Below are positions 1-12,383 of a stretch of 64,000 nt of DNA, piece by piece. The DNA lies in contig OY759261.1 of the NCBI GenBank assembly GCA_963662155.1, forward strand, positions 1,817,227 through 1,881,226, given 5' to 3'. Origin of the DNA: Lamellibrachia columna (Eukaryota > Annelida > Polychaeta > Sabellida > Siboglinidae). The position numbers were made by a program, and so were the translations under genes. Positions within the stretch are counted from its first letter, which is position 1; each line of letters begins with the position of its first letter. The notes beneath the pieces are model-generated. The model was not told the DNA's origin, searched no databases, and worked only from the letters and a program-made list of their open reading frames with translations.

Positions 1-508
1 AAGTTGCTGTAGTAGTATTAATAGTAATGGTAGTATTAGTATTAGTATAATTATTATTAGTATTATTATTGGCACTAGTAGAGGCAGTAATAGTAGTAGC
101 AGCAGTAGTAGTATTAGTAAAAGTATTAGTAGTAGTATTACTGACATTAGTTGTAGCAGTAGTAGTAGTAGTAGTATAAACAGTAATAGTAATAGTAGTA
201 GTAAAAATATTAATAAAATGGGTTGTAGTATTAATAGTTGCACTAGAATGTTTATAGTAGTAGTAGAACTTAGTAGTAGTAGTTGTAGTAGTAGTAATAG
301 AAGTATTAGTACTTGATGTTGTCTATGTAGAAGGACATGTCGGAGATTAATTCCGGTAGCAGAAGTCTCACCAAAATCTATATTAATACAAGCGCTGGTA
401 CAACTAACCATAATTGCCGTTGAATGTTTTTCAATATTTTACCACATGAATATATAGTAATGGAAATGTTAGGTGGGAATATTGAAATGTGATAAATGTT
501 TGTTTTAG

Positions 509-598
509 CATGTCCTCCTAATTGTGACGTTTGCTCCAGTCCTACAACTTGCACAGTTTGCACATATGGATACAAGTTGGAAAATAACTTTTGTAACG
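509..598 (+). CDS. Exon A1: 30-residue furin-like Cys-rich repeat, type A
   Basis: This is the first complete exon in the window. The frame starts with CA, which completes a GCA Ala codon split by the upstream intron, and ends with a lone G before GTAAGT. Numbering the split Ala as residue 1, type A reads ACPxNCxVCSSPTTC and then TVCTYGYKLENNxCN, with cysteines at 2, 6, 9, 15, 18 and 29. The spacing C-x3-C-x2-C-x5-C-x2-C-x2-GY-x6-C is that of furin-like or growth-factor-receptor Cys-rich repeats, which are disulphide-bonded extracellular modules. A1 has Pro4, Asp7 and Phe28. Reading through the donor gives a stop after two codons. The frame of the other ORF over this stretch lacks conserved cysteines. 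Confidence 0.88.
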
Positions 599-1112
599 GT
601 AAGTAATATAAATTTATGTTGAATTGGTAGTAGTAAATGTAAAGACGTATTTGCAGAGTTAGAAGTGTTAGAAATTGTAGTTGTGGTAGATGTTGTAGCA
701 GTTGTGCATTAGGTAGTTACAGAAGTAGTAACATTATAAGAAGTTGTAGTTTCAGTATTACTAGTAGTTGTAATAGTAAAAGTAACAAGAAGTAGTTGTA
801 GTAGTAGTAGTTGTAGTAGACGTAGAAGTAGTAATTGTAGAATTTGTATTAAAATATTAATATTATAAATGATAGTAATAGTAATAATAGTAGTACTATT
901 AATACTAGTAGTAGTAGTAGCCACGGTAGTATTTTTAATAATAGTATTAGTATTATTCGAATTATAAACAGTTGTAATCCAGGTGGTTGTAGTAATAGAT
1001 CCATTTGTAATCGTAGTTGTAGTAGTAGTAGAAGTAATAATAATAATAATAATAATAGTAGTAGTTTTAGTAATATTATTAGTATAAGTATTACTTGATG
1101 TTGTCTTTGTAG

Positions 1113-1208
1113 AAGAACAAGTTTGAGATTTATTCAGATAGCCGTAGTCTCACCAAAATCAATATTAATGCAAGTGCTGTTACAACTAACCAAAATTACA
1201 GTGGAATA
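1113..1208 (+). other. Conserved 96-bp intronic block, A-to-B intron copy
   Basis: It follows TTGATGTTGTCTTTGTAG, which resembles a 3' splice site. It aligns without gaps to the block at 2685-2780 although the surrounding trinucleotide runs differ in length. It recurs in every A-to-B intron. Entered in phase 1 it gives a stop within five codons, so it is not a normal coding exon; a poison exon or an RNA-level element is possible. Confidence 0.45.
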
Positions 1209-1474
1209 TTTTTTTATGTTTTACTACAAGAAGAAAATGGTAGTATTATTAATAGTAGTTGAAGTGGTATTTTTATTAACAGTACCATTAATATTTGTAA
1301 GGATAGTAGAAATATTTGTATATTAATGGAAAAATTTGAAGCAGTAGAAGAAGGTAAAATTGATGTAGAATTTCAGGCATTGTTTCTACTACAACTACAA
1401 AATTGCAATGTCTATGCAAACAAGTGATGGATCTTTCACAGGGAATAATCATTTGTGATATTGGTTTGTTTTAG

Positions 1475-1564
1475 CATGTCCTGATAACTGTGAAATCTGC
1501 ACCAGTCCTACAACGTGCACAATTTGCAAGAGTGGATACGTGTTGGAAAATGACGTTTGTTACG
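1475..1564 (+). CDS. Exon B1: Cys-rich repeat, type B
   Basis: The acceptor is TTTGTTTTAG and the donor GTAAGT. Type B reads ACPDNCEICTSPTTC and then TICKSGYVLENDVCY, with the same six cysteines as type A but a distinct Lys19-Ser20 in place of Thr-Tyr and Asp27. B1 matches this consensus. The exon is 90 nt, phase 1-1. Confidence 0.88.
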
Positions 1565-2151
1565 GTAAGTATTAGATTTTTTGTGGTATTTGTAGTAGAT
1601 AATTTAGAAAACCTATTCACAGAGTCAGTAACAGCAGTTATTGCATTTGAGGTAGATGTTGAAGCAGTTGTACTTGATATAGTTGCAGGTGTTGTTGTTG
1701 TTGTAGTAGTAGAAGTAGTAATAAAATTAATAGTTGTAGTAGCAGCAGCAATAATAGTAGTAATAGTAGTAGTAAAATATTAGTACTATTATTAAGAGAA
1801 AACGTAGTTGTAGTAATATTAGCAGTAGTAGAAAAAGTAGTTGCAATAGTAGTAGTAGTTGCCTTTGTTGTCTAGGTTGTAATAATAATTAGTAGTAGAA
1901 ATATAAGCAAAAGTAGTTGTATTGGTAGTGGTATTGAATGTTGTAGTGGTAATGGAATTGGAATTAAAAGTAGTATTAATGATTGTAGCTGTATTTGTGT
2001 TCTTAGTAGTAGAAGTTGTAGAAGTAGGTATATTTGACGTAGAATTGAAGGCATTGTTTCTTCTACAACAACAAAAACTTTACTATGTATATGCAAACAA
2101 GAAACGGATATGTTACGGGGAATAATCAGTTTTGATATTTGTTTGTTTTAG

Positions 2152-2241
2152 CATGTCCTGTTAACTGTGACGTGTGCACCAGTCCTACAACGTGCACAAC
2201 TTGTTTGTATGGATACATGTTGGAAAATAACCTTTGTTACG
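2152..2241 (+). CDS. Exon C1: Cys-rich repeat, type C
   Basis: Type C reads ACPVNCDVCTSPTTC and then TTCLYGYMLENNLCY. It is the most uniform class: ten of the twelve C exons look identical by eye at the nucleotide level. The donor is GTAAGTAG, so a retained intron ends translation at once. Confidence 0.88.
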
Positions 2242-2684
2242 GTAAGTAGTGGAATTTATTGTGGTATTGGTAGTAGTTAATTTTGTAAACCTATTCGTCG
2301 AGTTAGTTATAATAGCATTTGCTTTTGAAGTAGATGTTGTACTTGATGTAGTTGAAGTTGCTGTAGTAGTATTAATAGTAATAGTAGTATTAGTATAATT
2401 ATTATTAGTATTATTATTGGCATTAGTAGTAGAAGAAGTAATAGTAGTAGCAGCAGTAGTAGTATTAGTATAAGTATTAGTAGTTGTATTACTGACATTA
2501 GTTGTAGCAGTAGTAGTAGTAGTAGTAGTATAAACAGTAATAGTAATAGTAGTAGTAAAAATATTAATAAAATGGGTTGTAGTATTAATAGTTGCACTAT
2601 AATATTTATAGTAGTAGTAGAACTTAGTAGTAGCAGTTGTAGTAGTAATAATAGAAGTATTAGTACTTGATGTTGTGTATGTAG

Positions 2685-2780
2685 AAGGACATGTCGGAGA
2701 TTAATTCCGGTAGCAGAAGTCTCACCAAAATCTATATTAATACAAGCGCTGGTACAACTAACCATAATTGCCGTTGAATG
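2685..2780 (+). other. Conserved 96-bp intronic block, C-to-A intron copy
   Basis: This is the counterpart of the block in A-to-B introns, with the shared core AGTCTCACCAAAATC. It is present in most C-to-A introns and absent from B-to-C introns. Entered in phase 1 it also reaches a stop (TAA) after six codons. Confidence 0.45.
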
Positions 2781-2863
2781 TTTTTCAATATTTTACCACA
2801 ATGGTAAAATGGTAATGGAAATGTTAGGTGGGAATATTGAAATGTGATAAATGTTTGTTTTAG

Positions 2864-2953
2864 CATGTCCTGTTAACTGTGAAGTGTGCTCCAGTCCTAC
2901 AACTTGCACAGTTTGCACATATGGATACAAGTTGGAAAATAACGTTTGTAACG
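2864..2953 (+). CDS. Exon A2: Cys-rich repeat, type A
   Basis: Val4, Glu7, Val28: this is the alpha subtype of A. The upstream intron has the variant CCACAATGGTAAAATGG, shared only with the intron before A9, which suggests those two units are close relatives. Confidence 0.87.
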
Positions 2954-3388
2954 GTAAGTAATAGAAATTTATTTTGTATTGGTAGTAGTAAATGTAAAGA
3001 CCTATTGGCAGAGTTAGAAGTGTTAGAAATTGTAGTTGTGGTAGATGTTGTAGCAGTTGTGCATTAGGTAGTTACAGAAGTAGTAACATTATAAGATGTT
3101 GTAGTTTCAGTATTACTAGTAGTTGTAATAGTAAAAGTAACAAGAAGTAGTTGTAGTAGTAGTAGTTGTAGTAGACGTAGAAGTAGTAATTGTAGAATTT
3201 GTATTAAAATATTAATATTATAAATGATAGTAATAGTAATAGTAGTAGTAATATTAATACTAGTAGTAGTAGTAGCCACGGTAGTATTTTTAATAATAGT
3301 ATTAGTATTATTCGAATTATAGACAGTTGTAATTCAGGTGGTTGTAGTAATACATCCAGTTGTAATCGTAGTTGTAGTAGTAGTAGAA

Positions 3389-3424
<36 letters not shown>

Positions 3425-3841
3425 GTAGTAGTTTTTGTAATATTATTAGTGTAAGTATTACTTGATGTTGTCTTTGTAGAAGAACAAGTTTGAGATTTAT
3501 ACAGATAGCAGTAGTCTCACCAAAATCAATATTAATGCAAGTGCTGGTACAACTAACCAAAATTACAGTAGAATATTTTTTTATGTTTTACTACAAGAAG
3601 AAAATTGTAGTATTATTAATAGTAGTTGAAGTGGTATTTTTATTAACAGTACCATTAATATTTGTAAGGATAGTAGAAATATTTGTATATTAATGGAAAA
3701 ATTTGAAGCAGTAGAAGAAGATAAAATTGATGTAGAATTTCAGGCATTGTTTCTACTACAACTACAAAATTGCAATGTCTATGCAAACAAGTGATGGATC
3801 TTTCACAGGGAATAATCATTTGTGATATTGGTTTGTTTTAG

Positions 3842-3931
3842 CATGTCCTGATAACTGTGAAATCTGCACCAGTCCTACAACGTGCACAATTTGCAAGAGT
3901 GGATACGTGTTGGAAAATGACGTTTGTTACG
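3842..3931 (+). CDS. Exon B2: Cys-rich repeat, type B
   Basis: Same protein as B1. It follows an alpha-type A exon yet carries the B form that normally goes with beta-type A exons, so a recombination point probably lies in the A2-B2 intron. Confidence 0.87.
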
Positions 3932-4515
3932 GTAAGTAGTAGATTTTTTGTGGTATTTGCAGTAGATAATTTAGAAAACCTATTCACAGAGTCAGTAACA
4001 GCAGTTATTGCATTTGAGGTAGATGTTGAAGCAGTTGTACTTGATATAGTTGCAGGTGTTGTTGTTGTAGTAGTAGAAGTAGTAATAAAATTAATAGTTG
4101 TAGTAGCAGCAGCAATAATAGTAGTAATAGTAGTAGTAAAATATTAGTACTATTATTAAGAGAAAACGTAGTTGTAGTAATATTAGCAGTAGTAGAAAAA
4201 GTAGTTGCAATAGTAGTAGTAGTTGCCTTTGTTGTCTAGGTTGTAATTATAATTAGTAGTAGAAATATCAGCAAAAGTAGTTGTATTGGTAGTGGTATTG
4301 AATGTTGTAGTGGTAATGGAATTGGAATTAAAAGTAGTATTAATGATTGTAGCTGTATTTGTGTTCTTAGTAGTAGAAGTTGTAGAAGTAGGTATATTTG
4401 ACGTAGAATTGAAGGCATTGTTTCTTCTACAACAACAAAAACTTTACTATGTATATGCAAACAAGAAACGGATATGTTACGGGGAATAATCAGTTTTGAT
4501 ATTTGTTTGTTTTAG

Positions 4516-4605
4516 CATGTCCTGTTAACTGTGACGTGTGCACCAGTCCTACAACGTGCACAACTTGTTTGTATGGATACATGTTGGAAAATAACCTTTG
4601 TTACG
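4516..4605 (+). CDS. Exon C2: Cys-rich repeat, type C
   Basis: Identical to the type C consensus, with Tyr30 and the split Gly/Ala codon base at the end. Good TTTTAG acceptor and GTAAGT donor. Confidence 0.87.
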
Positions 4606-5226
4606 GTAAGTAGTGGAATTTGTTGTGGTATTGGTAGTAGTTAATTTTGTAAACCTATTCGTCGAGTTAGTTATAATAGCATTTGCTTTTGAAGTAGATG
4701 TTGTACTTGATGTAGTTGAAGTTGCTGTAGTAGTATTAATAGTAATAGTAGTATTAGTATAATTATTATTAGTATTATTATTGGCATTAGTAGTAGAAGA
4801 AGTAATAGTAGTAGCAGCAGTAGTAGTATTAGTATAAGTATTAGTAGTTGTATTACTGACATTAGTTGTAGCAGTAGTAGTAGTAGTAGTAGTATAAACA
4901 GTAATAGTAATAGTAGTAGTAAAAATATTAATAAAATGGGTTGTAGCATTAATAGTTGCACTATAATATTTATAGTAGTAGTAGAACTTAGTAGTAGTAG
5001 TTGTAGTAGTAATAATATAAGTATTAGTACTTGATGTTGTGTATGTAGAAGGACATGTCGGAGATTAATTGCGGTAGCAGAAGTCTCACCAAAATCTATA
5101 TTAATACAAGCGCTGGTACAACTAACCATAATTGCCGTTGAATGTTTTTCAATATTTTACCACAAGAATATATAGTAATGGAAATGTTAGGTGGGAATAT
5201 TGAAATGTGATAAATGTTTGTTTTAG

Positions 5227-5316
5227 CATGTCCTGTTAACTGTGAAGTGTGCTCCAGTCCTACAACTTGCACAGTTTGCACATATGGATACAAGTTGGAA
5301 AATAACGTTTGTAACG
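5227..5316 (+). CDS. Exon A3: Cys-rich repeat, type A
   Basis: Alpha subtype (Val4, Glu7, Val28). The upstream intron has CCACAAGAATATATAG, shared with the introns before A4 and A10. Confidence 0.87.
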
Positions 5317-6192
5317 GTAAGTAATAGAAATTTATTTTGTATTGGTAGTAGTAAATGTAAAGACGTATTTGCAGAGTTAGAAGTGTTAGAAATTGTAGTT
5401 GTGGTAGATGTTGTAGCAGTTGTGCAATAGGTAGTTACAGAAGTAGTAACATTATAAGATGTTGTAGTTTCAGTATTACTAGTAGTTGTAATAGTAAAAG
5501 TAACAAGAAGTAGTTGTAGTAGTAGTAGTTGTAGTAGACGTAGAAGTAGTAATTGTAGAATTTGTATTTAAATATTAATATTATAAATGATAGTAATAGT
5601 AATAGTAGTAGTAATATTAATACTAGTAGTAGTAGTAGCCACGGTAGTATTTTTAATAATAGTATTAGTATTATTCGAATTATAGACAGTTGTAATTCAG
5701 GTGGTTGTAGTAATAGATCCAGTTGTAATCGTAGTTGTAGTAGTAGTAGAAGTAATAATAATAATAATAATAGTAGTAGTTTTAGTAATATTATTAGTAT
5801 AAGTATTACTTGATGTTGTCTTTGTAGAAGAACAAGTTTGAGATTCATACAGATAGCAGTAGTCTCACCAAAATCAATATTAATGCAAGTGCTGGTACAA
5901 CTAACCAAAATTACAGTGGAATATTTTTTTATGTTTTACTACAAGAAGAAAATGGTAGTATTATTAATAGTAGTTGAAGTGGTATTTTTATTAACAGTAC
6001 CATTAATATTTGTAAGGATAGAAGACATATTTGTTTATTAATGGAAGAATTTGAAGCAGTAGAAGAAGGTAAAATTGATGTAGAATTTCAGGCATTGTTT
6101 CTACTACAACAACTACAAAATTGCAATGTCTATGTAAAAAAGTGATGGATCTTTCACCGGGAATAATCATTTGTGATATTGGTTTGTTTTAG

Positions 6193-6282
6193 CATGTCCT
6201 GATTACTGTGAAATATGCACCAGTCCTACAACGTGCACAATTTGCAAGAGTGGATTCGTGTTGGAAAATGACGTTTGTTACG
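6193..6282 (+). CDS. Exon B3: Cys-rich repeat, type B
   Basis: Tyr5 replaces Asn5 and Phe22 replaces Tyr22; both changes recur together in B4 and B9, defining a B subtype. Confidence 0.87.
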
Positions 6283-6869
6283 GTAAGTAGAAGATTTTTT
6301 GTGGTATTGGTAGTAGATAATTTAGAAAACCTATTCACAGAGTCAGTAACAGCAGTTATTGCATTTGAGGTAGATGTTGAAGCAGTTGTACTTGATATAG
6401 TTGCAGGTGTTGTTGTTGTAGTAGTAGTAGAAGTAGTAATAAAATTAATAGTTGTAGTAGCAGCAGCAATAATAGTAGTAATAGTAGTAGTCAAATATTA
6501 GTACTATTATTAAGAGAAAACGTAGTTGTAGTAATATTAGCAGTAGTAGAAAAAGTAGTTGCAATAGTAGTAGTAGTTGCCGTTGTTGTCTAGGTTGTAA
6601 TAATAATTAGTAGTAGAAATATAAGCAACAGTAGTTGTATTGGTAGTGGTATTGAATGTTGTAGTGGTAATGGAATTGGAATTAAAAGTAGTATTAATGA
6701 TTGTAGCTGTATTTGTGTTCTTAGTAGTAGAAGTTGTAGAAGTAGGTATATTTGACGTAGAATTGAAGGCATTGTTTCTTCTACAACAACAAAAACTTTA
6801 CTATGTATATGCAAACAAGAAACGGATATGTTACGGGGAATAATCAGTTTTGATATTTGTTTGTTTTAG

Positions 6870-6959
6870 CATGTCCTGTTAACTGTGACGTGTGCACCAG
6901 TCCTACAACGTGCACAACTTGTTTGTATGGATACATGTTGGAAAATAACCTTTGTTACG
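6870..6959 (+). CDS. Exon C3: Cys-rich repeat, type C
   Basis: Type C consensus. The whole unit from A3 to A4 is almost a copy of the next unit (A4 to A5 start), pointing to a recent tandem duplication. Confidence 0.87.
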
Positions 6960-7580
6960 GTAAGTAGTGGAATTTGTTGTGGTATTGGTAGTAGTTAATT
7001 TTGTAAACCTATTCGTCGAGTTAGTTATAATAGCATTTGCTTTTGAAGTAGATGTTGTACTTGATGTAGTTGAAGTTGCTGTAGTAGTATTAATAGTAAT
7101 AGTAGTATTAGTATAATTATTATTAGTATTATTATTGGCATTAGTAGTAGAAGAAGTAATAGTAGTAGCAGCAGTAGTAGTATTAGTATAAGTATTAGTA
7201 GTTGTATTACTGACATTAGTTGTAGCAGTAGTAGTAGTAGTAGTAGTATAAACAGTAATAGTAATAGTAGTAGTAAAAATATTAATAAAATGGGTTGTAG
7301 CATTAATAGTTGCACTATAATATTTATAGTAGTAGTAGAACTTAGTAGTAGTAGTTGTAGTAGTAATAATATAAGTATTAGTACTTGATGTTGTGTATGT
7401 AGAAGGACATGTCGGAGATTAATTGCGGTAGCAGAAGTCTCACCAAAATCTATATTAATACAAGCGCTGGTACAACTAACCATAATTGCCGTTGAATGTT
7501 TTTCAATATTTTACCACAAGAATATATAGTAATGGAAATGTTAGGTGGGAATATTGAAATGTGATAAATGTTTGTTTTAG

Positions 7581-7670
7581 CATGTCCTGTTAACTGTGAA
7601 GTGTGCTCCAGTCCTACAACTTGCACAGTTTGCACATATGGATACAAGTTGGAAAATAACGTTTGTAACG
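7581..7670 (+). CDS. Exon A4: Cys-rich repeat, type A
   Basis: Alpha subtype, same as A3 by eye, including the flanking intron sequence. Confidence 0.87.
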
Positions 7671-8546
7671 GTAAGTAATAGAAATTTATTTTGTATTGGT
7701 AGTAGTAAATGTAAAGACGTATTTGCAGAGTTAGAAGTGTTAGAAATTGTAGTTGTGGTAGATGTTGTAGCAGTTGTGCAATAGGTAGTTACAGAAGTAG
7801 TAACATTATAAGATGTTGTAGTTTCAGTATTACTAGTAGTTGTAATAGTAAAAGTAACAAGAAGTAGTTGTAGTAGTAGTAGTTGTAGTAGACGTAGAAG
7901 TAGTAATTGTAGAATTTGTATTAAAATATTAATATTATAAATGATAGTAATAGTAATAGTAGTAGTAATATTAATACTAGTAGTAGTAGTAGCCACGGTA
8001 GTATTTTTAATAATAGTATTAGTATTATTCGAATTATAGACAGTTGTAATTCAGGTGGTTGTAGTAATAGATCCAGTTGTAATCGTAGTTGTAGTAGTAG
8101 TAGAAGTAATAATAATAATAATAATAGTAGTAGTTTTAGTAATATTATTAGTATAAGTATTACTTGATGTTGTCTTTGTAGAAGAACAAGTTTGAGATTC
8201 ATACAGATAGCAGTAGTCTCACCAAAATCAATATTAATGCAAGTGCTGGTACAACTAACCAAAATTACAGTGGAATATTTTTTTATGTTTTACTACAAGA
8301 AGAAAATGGTAGTATTATTAATAGTAGTTGAAGTGGTATTTTTATTAACAGTACCATTAATATTTGTAAGGATAGAAGACATATTTGTTTATTAATGGAA
8401 GAATTTGAAGCAGTAGAAGAAGGTAAAATTGATGTAGAATTTCAGGCATTGTTTCTACTACAACAACTACAAAATTGCAATGTCTATGTAAACAAGTGAT
8501 GGATCTTTCACCGGGAATAATCATTTGTGATATTGGTTTGTTTTAG

Positions 8547-8636
8547 CATGTCCTGATTACTGTGAAATATGCACCAGTCCTACAACGTGCATAATTTGCA
8601 AGAGTGGATTCGTGTTGGAAAATGACGTTTGTTACG
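8547..8636 (+). CDS. Exon B4: Cys-rich repeat, type B
   Basis: Tyr5 and Phe22 as in B3, plus Ile16 in place of Thr16 (ACA to ATA). The cysteines and both splice sites are kept. Confidence 0.87.
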
Positions 8637-9223
8637 GTAAGTAGAAGATTTTTTGTGGTATTGGTAGTAGATAATTTAGAAAACCTATTCACAGAGTCAG
8701 TAACAGCAGTTATTGCATTTGAGGTAGATGTTGAAGCAGTTGTACTTGATATAGTTGCAGGTGTTGTTGTTGTAGTAGTAGTAGAAGTAGTAATAAAATT
8801 AATAGTTGTAGTAGCAGCAGCAATAATAGTAGTAATAGTAGTAGTCAAATATTAGTACTATTATTAAGAGAAAACGTAGTTGTAGTAATATTAGCAGTAG
8901 TAGAAAAAGTAGTTGCAATAGTAGTAGTAGTTGCCGTTGTTGTCTAGGTTGTAATAATAATTAGTAGTAGAAATATAAGCAACAGTAGTTGTATTGGTAG
9001 TGGTATTGAATGTTGTAGTGGTAATGGAATTGGAATTAAAAGTAGTATTAATGATTGTAGCTGTATTTGTGTTCTTAGTAGTAGAAGTTGTAGAAGTAGG
9101 TATATTTGACGTAGAATTGAAGGCATTGTTTCTTCTACAACAACAAAAACTTTACTATGTATATGCAAACAAGAAACGGATATGTTACGGGGAATAATCA
9201 GTTTTGATATTTGTTTGTTTTAG

Positions 9224-9313
9224 CATGTCCTGTTAACTGTGACGTGTGCACCAGTCCTACAACGTGCACAACTTGTTTGTATGGATACATGTTGGAAAAT
9301 AACCTTTGTTACG
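9224..9313 (+). CDS. Exon C4: Cys-rich repeat, type C
   Basis: Type C consensus. The following intron changes to the GGTAGTATTAGTATTAG form typical of beta units, so the alpha-to-beta switch falls here. Confidence 0.87.
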
Positions 9314-9937
9314 GTAAGTAGTGGAATTTGTTGTGGTATTGGTAGTAGTTAATTTTGTAAACCTATTCGTCGAGTTAGTTATAATAGCATTTGCTTTTGA
9401 AGTAGATGTTGTACTTGATGTAGTTGAAGTTGCTGTAGTAGTATTAATAGTAATGGTAGTATTAGTATTAGTATAATTATTATTAGTATTATTATTGGCA
9501 TTAGTAGTGGCAGTAATAGTAGTAGCAGCAGTTGTAGTATTAGTAAAAGTATTAGTAGTAGTATTACTGACATTAGTTGTAGCAGTAGTAGTAGTAGTAG
9601 TAGTATAAACAGTAATAGTAATAGTAGTAGTAAAAATATTAATAAAATGGGTTGTAATATTAATAGTTGCACTAGAATGTTTATAGTAGTAGTAGAACTT
9701 AGTAGTAGTAGTTGTAGTAGTAATAATAGAAGTATTAATACTTGATGTTGTCTATGTAGAAGGACATGTCGGAGATTAATTCCGGTAACAGAAGTCTCAC
9801 CAAAATCTATATTAATACAAGCGCTGGTACAACTAACCATAATTGCCGTTGAATGTTTTTCAATATTTTACCACATGAATATATAGTAATGGAAATGTTA
9901 GGTGGGAATATTGAAATGTGATAAATGTTTGTTTTAG

Positions 9938-10027
9938 CATGTCCTGCTAACTGTGACGTGTGCTCTAGTCCTACAACTTGCACAGTTTGCACATATGGAT
10001 ACAAGTTGGAAAATAACTTTTGTAACG
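9938..10027 (+). CDS. Exon A5: Cys-rich repeat, type A
   Basis: Beta subtype with Ala4, Asp7 and Phe28. Ser10 is encoded by TCT rather than TCC, a silent change. Confidence 0.87.
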
Positions 10028-10906
10028 GTAAGTAATATAAATTTATGTTGAATTGGTAGTAGTAAATGTAAAGACGTATTTGCAGAGTTAGAAGTGTTAG
10101 AAATTGTAGTTGTGGTAGATGTTGTAGCAGTTGTGCATTAGGTAGTTACAGAAGTAGTAACATTATAAGAAGTTGTAGTTTCAGTATTACTAGTAGTTGT
10201 AATAGTAAAAGTAACAAGAAGTAGTTGTAGTAGTAGTAGTTGTAGTAGACGTAGAAGTAGTAATTGTAGAATTTGTATTAAAATATTAATATTATAAATG
10301 ATAGTAATAGTAATAATAGTAGTACTATTAATACTAGTAGTAGTAGTAGCCACGGTAGTATTTTTAATAATAGTATTAGTATTATTCGAATTATAGACAG
10401 TTGTAATTCAGGTGGTTGTAGTAATAGATCCAGTTGTAATCGTAGTTGTAGTAGTAGTAGAAGTAATAATAATAATAATAATAATAATAGTAGTAGTTTT
10501 AATAATATTATTAGTATAAGTATTACTTGATGTTGTCTTTGTAGAAGAACAAGTTTGAGATTTATACAGATAGCAGTAGTCTCACCAAAATCAATATTAA
10601 TGCAAGTGCTGGTACAACTAACCAAAATTACAGTGGAATATTTTTTTATGTTTTACTACAAGAAGAAAATGGTAGTATTATTAATAGTAGTTGAAGTGGT
10701 ATTTTTATTAACAGTACCATTAATATTTGTAAGGATAGTAGAAATATTTGTATATTAATGGAAAAATTTGAAGCAGTAGAAGAAGGTAAAATTGATGTAG
10801 AATTTCAGGCATTGTTTCTACTACAACTACAAAATTGCAATGTCTATGCAAACAAGTGATGGATCTTTCACAGGGAATAATCATTTGTGATATTGGTTTG
10901 TTTTAG

Positions 10907-10996
10907 CATGTCCTGATAACTGTGAAATCTGCACCAGTCCTACAACGTGCACAATTTGCAAGAGTGGATACGTGTTGGAAAATGACGTTTGTTACG
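10907..10996 (+). CDS. Exon B5: Cys-rich repeat, type B
   Basis: Type B consensus. The downstream intron starts with a variant TTTTGTTTTGTATTTG stretch. Confidence 0.87.
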
Positions 10997-11582
10997 GTAA
11001 GTAGTAGATTTTGTTTTGTATTTGTAGTAGATAATTTAGAAAACCTATTCACAGAGTCAGTAACAGCAGTTATTGCATTTGAGGTAGATGTTGAAGCAGT
11101 TGTACACTTGATATTGTTGCAGGTGTTGTTGTTGTTGTAGTAGTAGAAGTAGTAATAAAATTAATAGTTGTAGTAGCAGCAGCAATAATAGTAGTAATAG
11201 TAGTAGTAAAATATTAGTACTATTATTAAGAGAAAACGTAGTTGTAGTAATATTAGCAGTAGTAGAAAAAGTAGTTGCAATAGTAGTAGTAGTTGCCGTT
11301 GTTGTCTAGGTTGTAATAATAATTAGTAGTAGAAATATAAGCAAAAGTAGTTGTATTGGTAGTGGTATTGAATGTTGTAGTGGTAATGGAATTGGAATTA
11401 AAAGTAGTATTAATGATTGTAGCTGTATTTGTGTTCTTAGTAGTAGAAGTTGTAGAAGTAGGTATATTTGACGTAGAATTGAAGGCATTGTTTCTTCTAC
11501 AACAACAAAAACGTTATGTATATGCAAACAAGAAACGGATATGTTACGGGGAATAATCAGTTTTGATATTTGTTTGTTTTAG

Positions 11583-11672
11583 CATGTCCTGTTAACTGTG
11601 ACGTGTGCACCAGTCCTACAACGTGCACAACTTGTTTGTATGGATACATGTTGGAAAATAACCTTTGTTACG
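11583..11672 (+). CDS. Exon C5: Cys-rich repeat, type C
   Basis: Type C consensus. The intron just upstream has lost three bases around ACGTTATG, well outside the acceptor. Confidence 0.87.
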
Positions 11673-12293
11673 GTAAGTAGTGGAATTTGTTGTGGTATTG
11701 GTAGTAGTTAATTTTGTAAACCTATTCGTCGAGTTAGTTATAATAGCATTTGCTTTTGAAGTAGATGTTGTACTTGATGTAGTTGAAGTTGCTGTAGTAG
11801 TATTAATAGTAATGGTAGTATTAGTATTAGTATAATTATTATTAGTATTATTATTGGCACTAGTAGAGGCAGTAATAGTAGTAGCAGCAGTAGTAGTATT
11901 AGTAAAAGTATTAGTAGTAGTATTACTGACATAAGTTGTAGCAGTAGTAGTAGTAGTAGTATAAACAGTAATAGTAATAGTAGTAGTAAAAATATTAATA
12001 AAATGGGTTGTAGTATTAATAGTTGCACTAGAATGTTTATAGTAGTAGTAGAACTTAGTAGTAGTAGTTGTAGTAGTAGTAATAGAAGTATTAGTACTTG
12101 ATGTTGTCTATGTAGAAGGACATGTCGGAGATTAATTCCGGTAGCAGAAGTCTCACCAAAATCTATATTAATACAAGCGCTGGTACAACTAACCATAATT
12201 GCCGTTGAATGTTTTTCAATATTTTACCACATGAATATATAGTAATGGAAATGTTAGGTGGGAATATTGAAATGTGATAAATGTTTGTTTTAG

Positions 12294-12383
12294 CATGTCC
12301 TCCTAACTGTGACGTGTGCTCCAGTCCTACAACTTGCACAGTTTGCACATATGGATACAAGTTGGAAAATAACTTTTGTAACG
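12294..12383 (+). CDS. Exon A6: Cys-rich repeat, type A
   Basis: Beta subtype with Pro4, Asp7, Phe28. Confidence 0.87.

Noticed and set aside
1123..1326. Plus-strand 67-codon frames starting MRFIQIAVVSPKS
   Set aside because: They start in the conserved intronic block but have no acceptor/donor pair in the array phase and then become hydrophobic repeat sequence; kept only as an intronic conserved block.
1490..1783. Plus-strand frames beginning MKSAPVLQRAQFARVD in each unit
   Set aside because: They read the 90-bp exon in the wrong frame and run into poly-Val intron repeats. The cysteine-rich frame with matching splice phases explains the conservation better.
2307..2765. Long Leu/Ile-rich open frames on the minus strand of the array (about 150 codons, repeated in every unit)
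   Set aside because: They are translations of CTA/TTA/TAC runs in introns; no transmembrane protein family matches and their lengths follow the repeat number.
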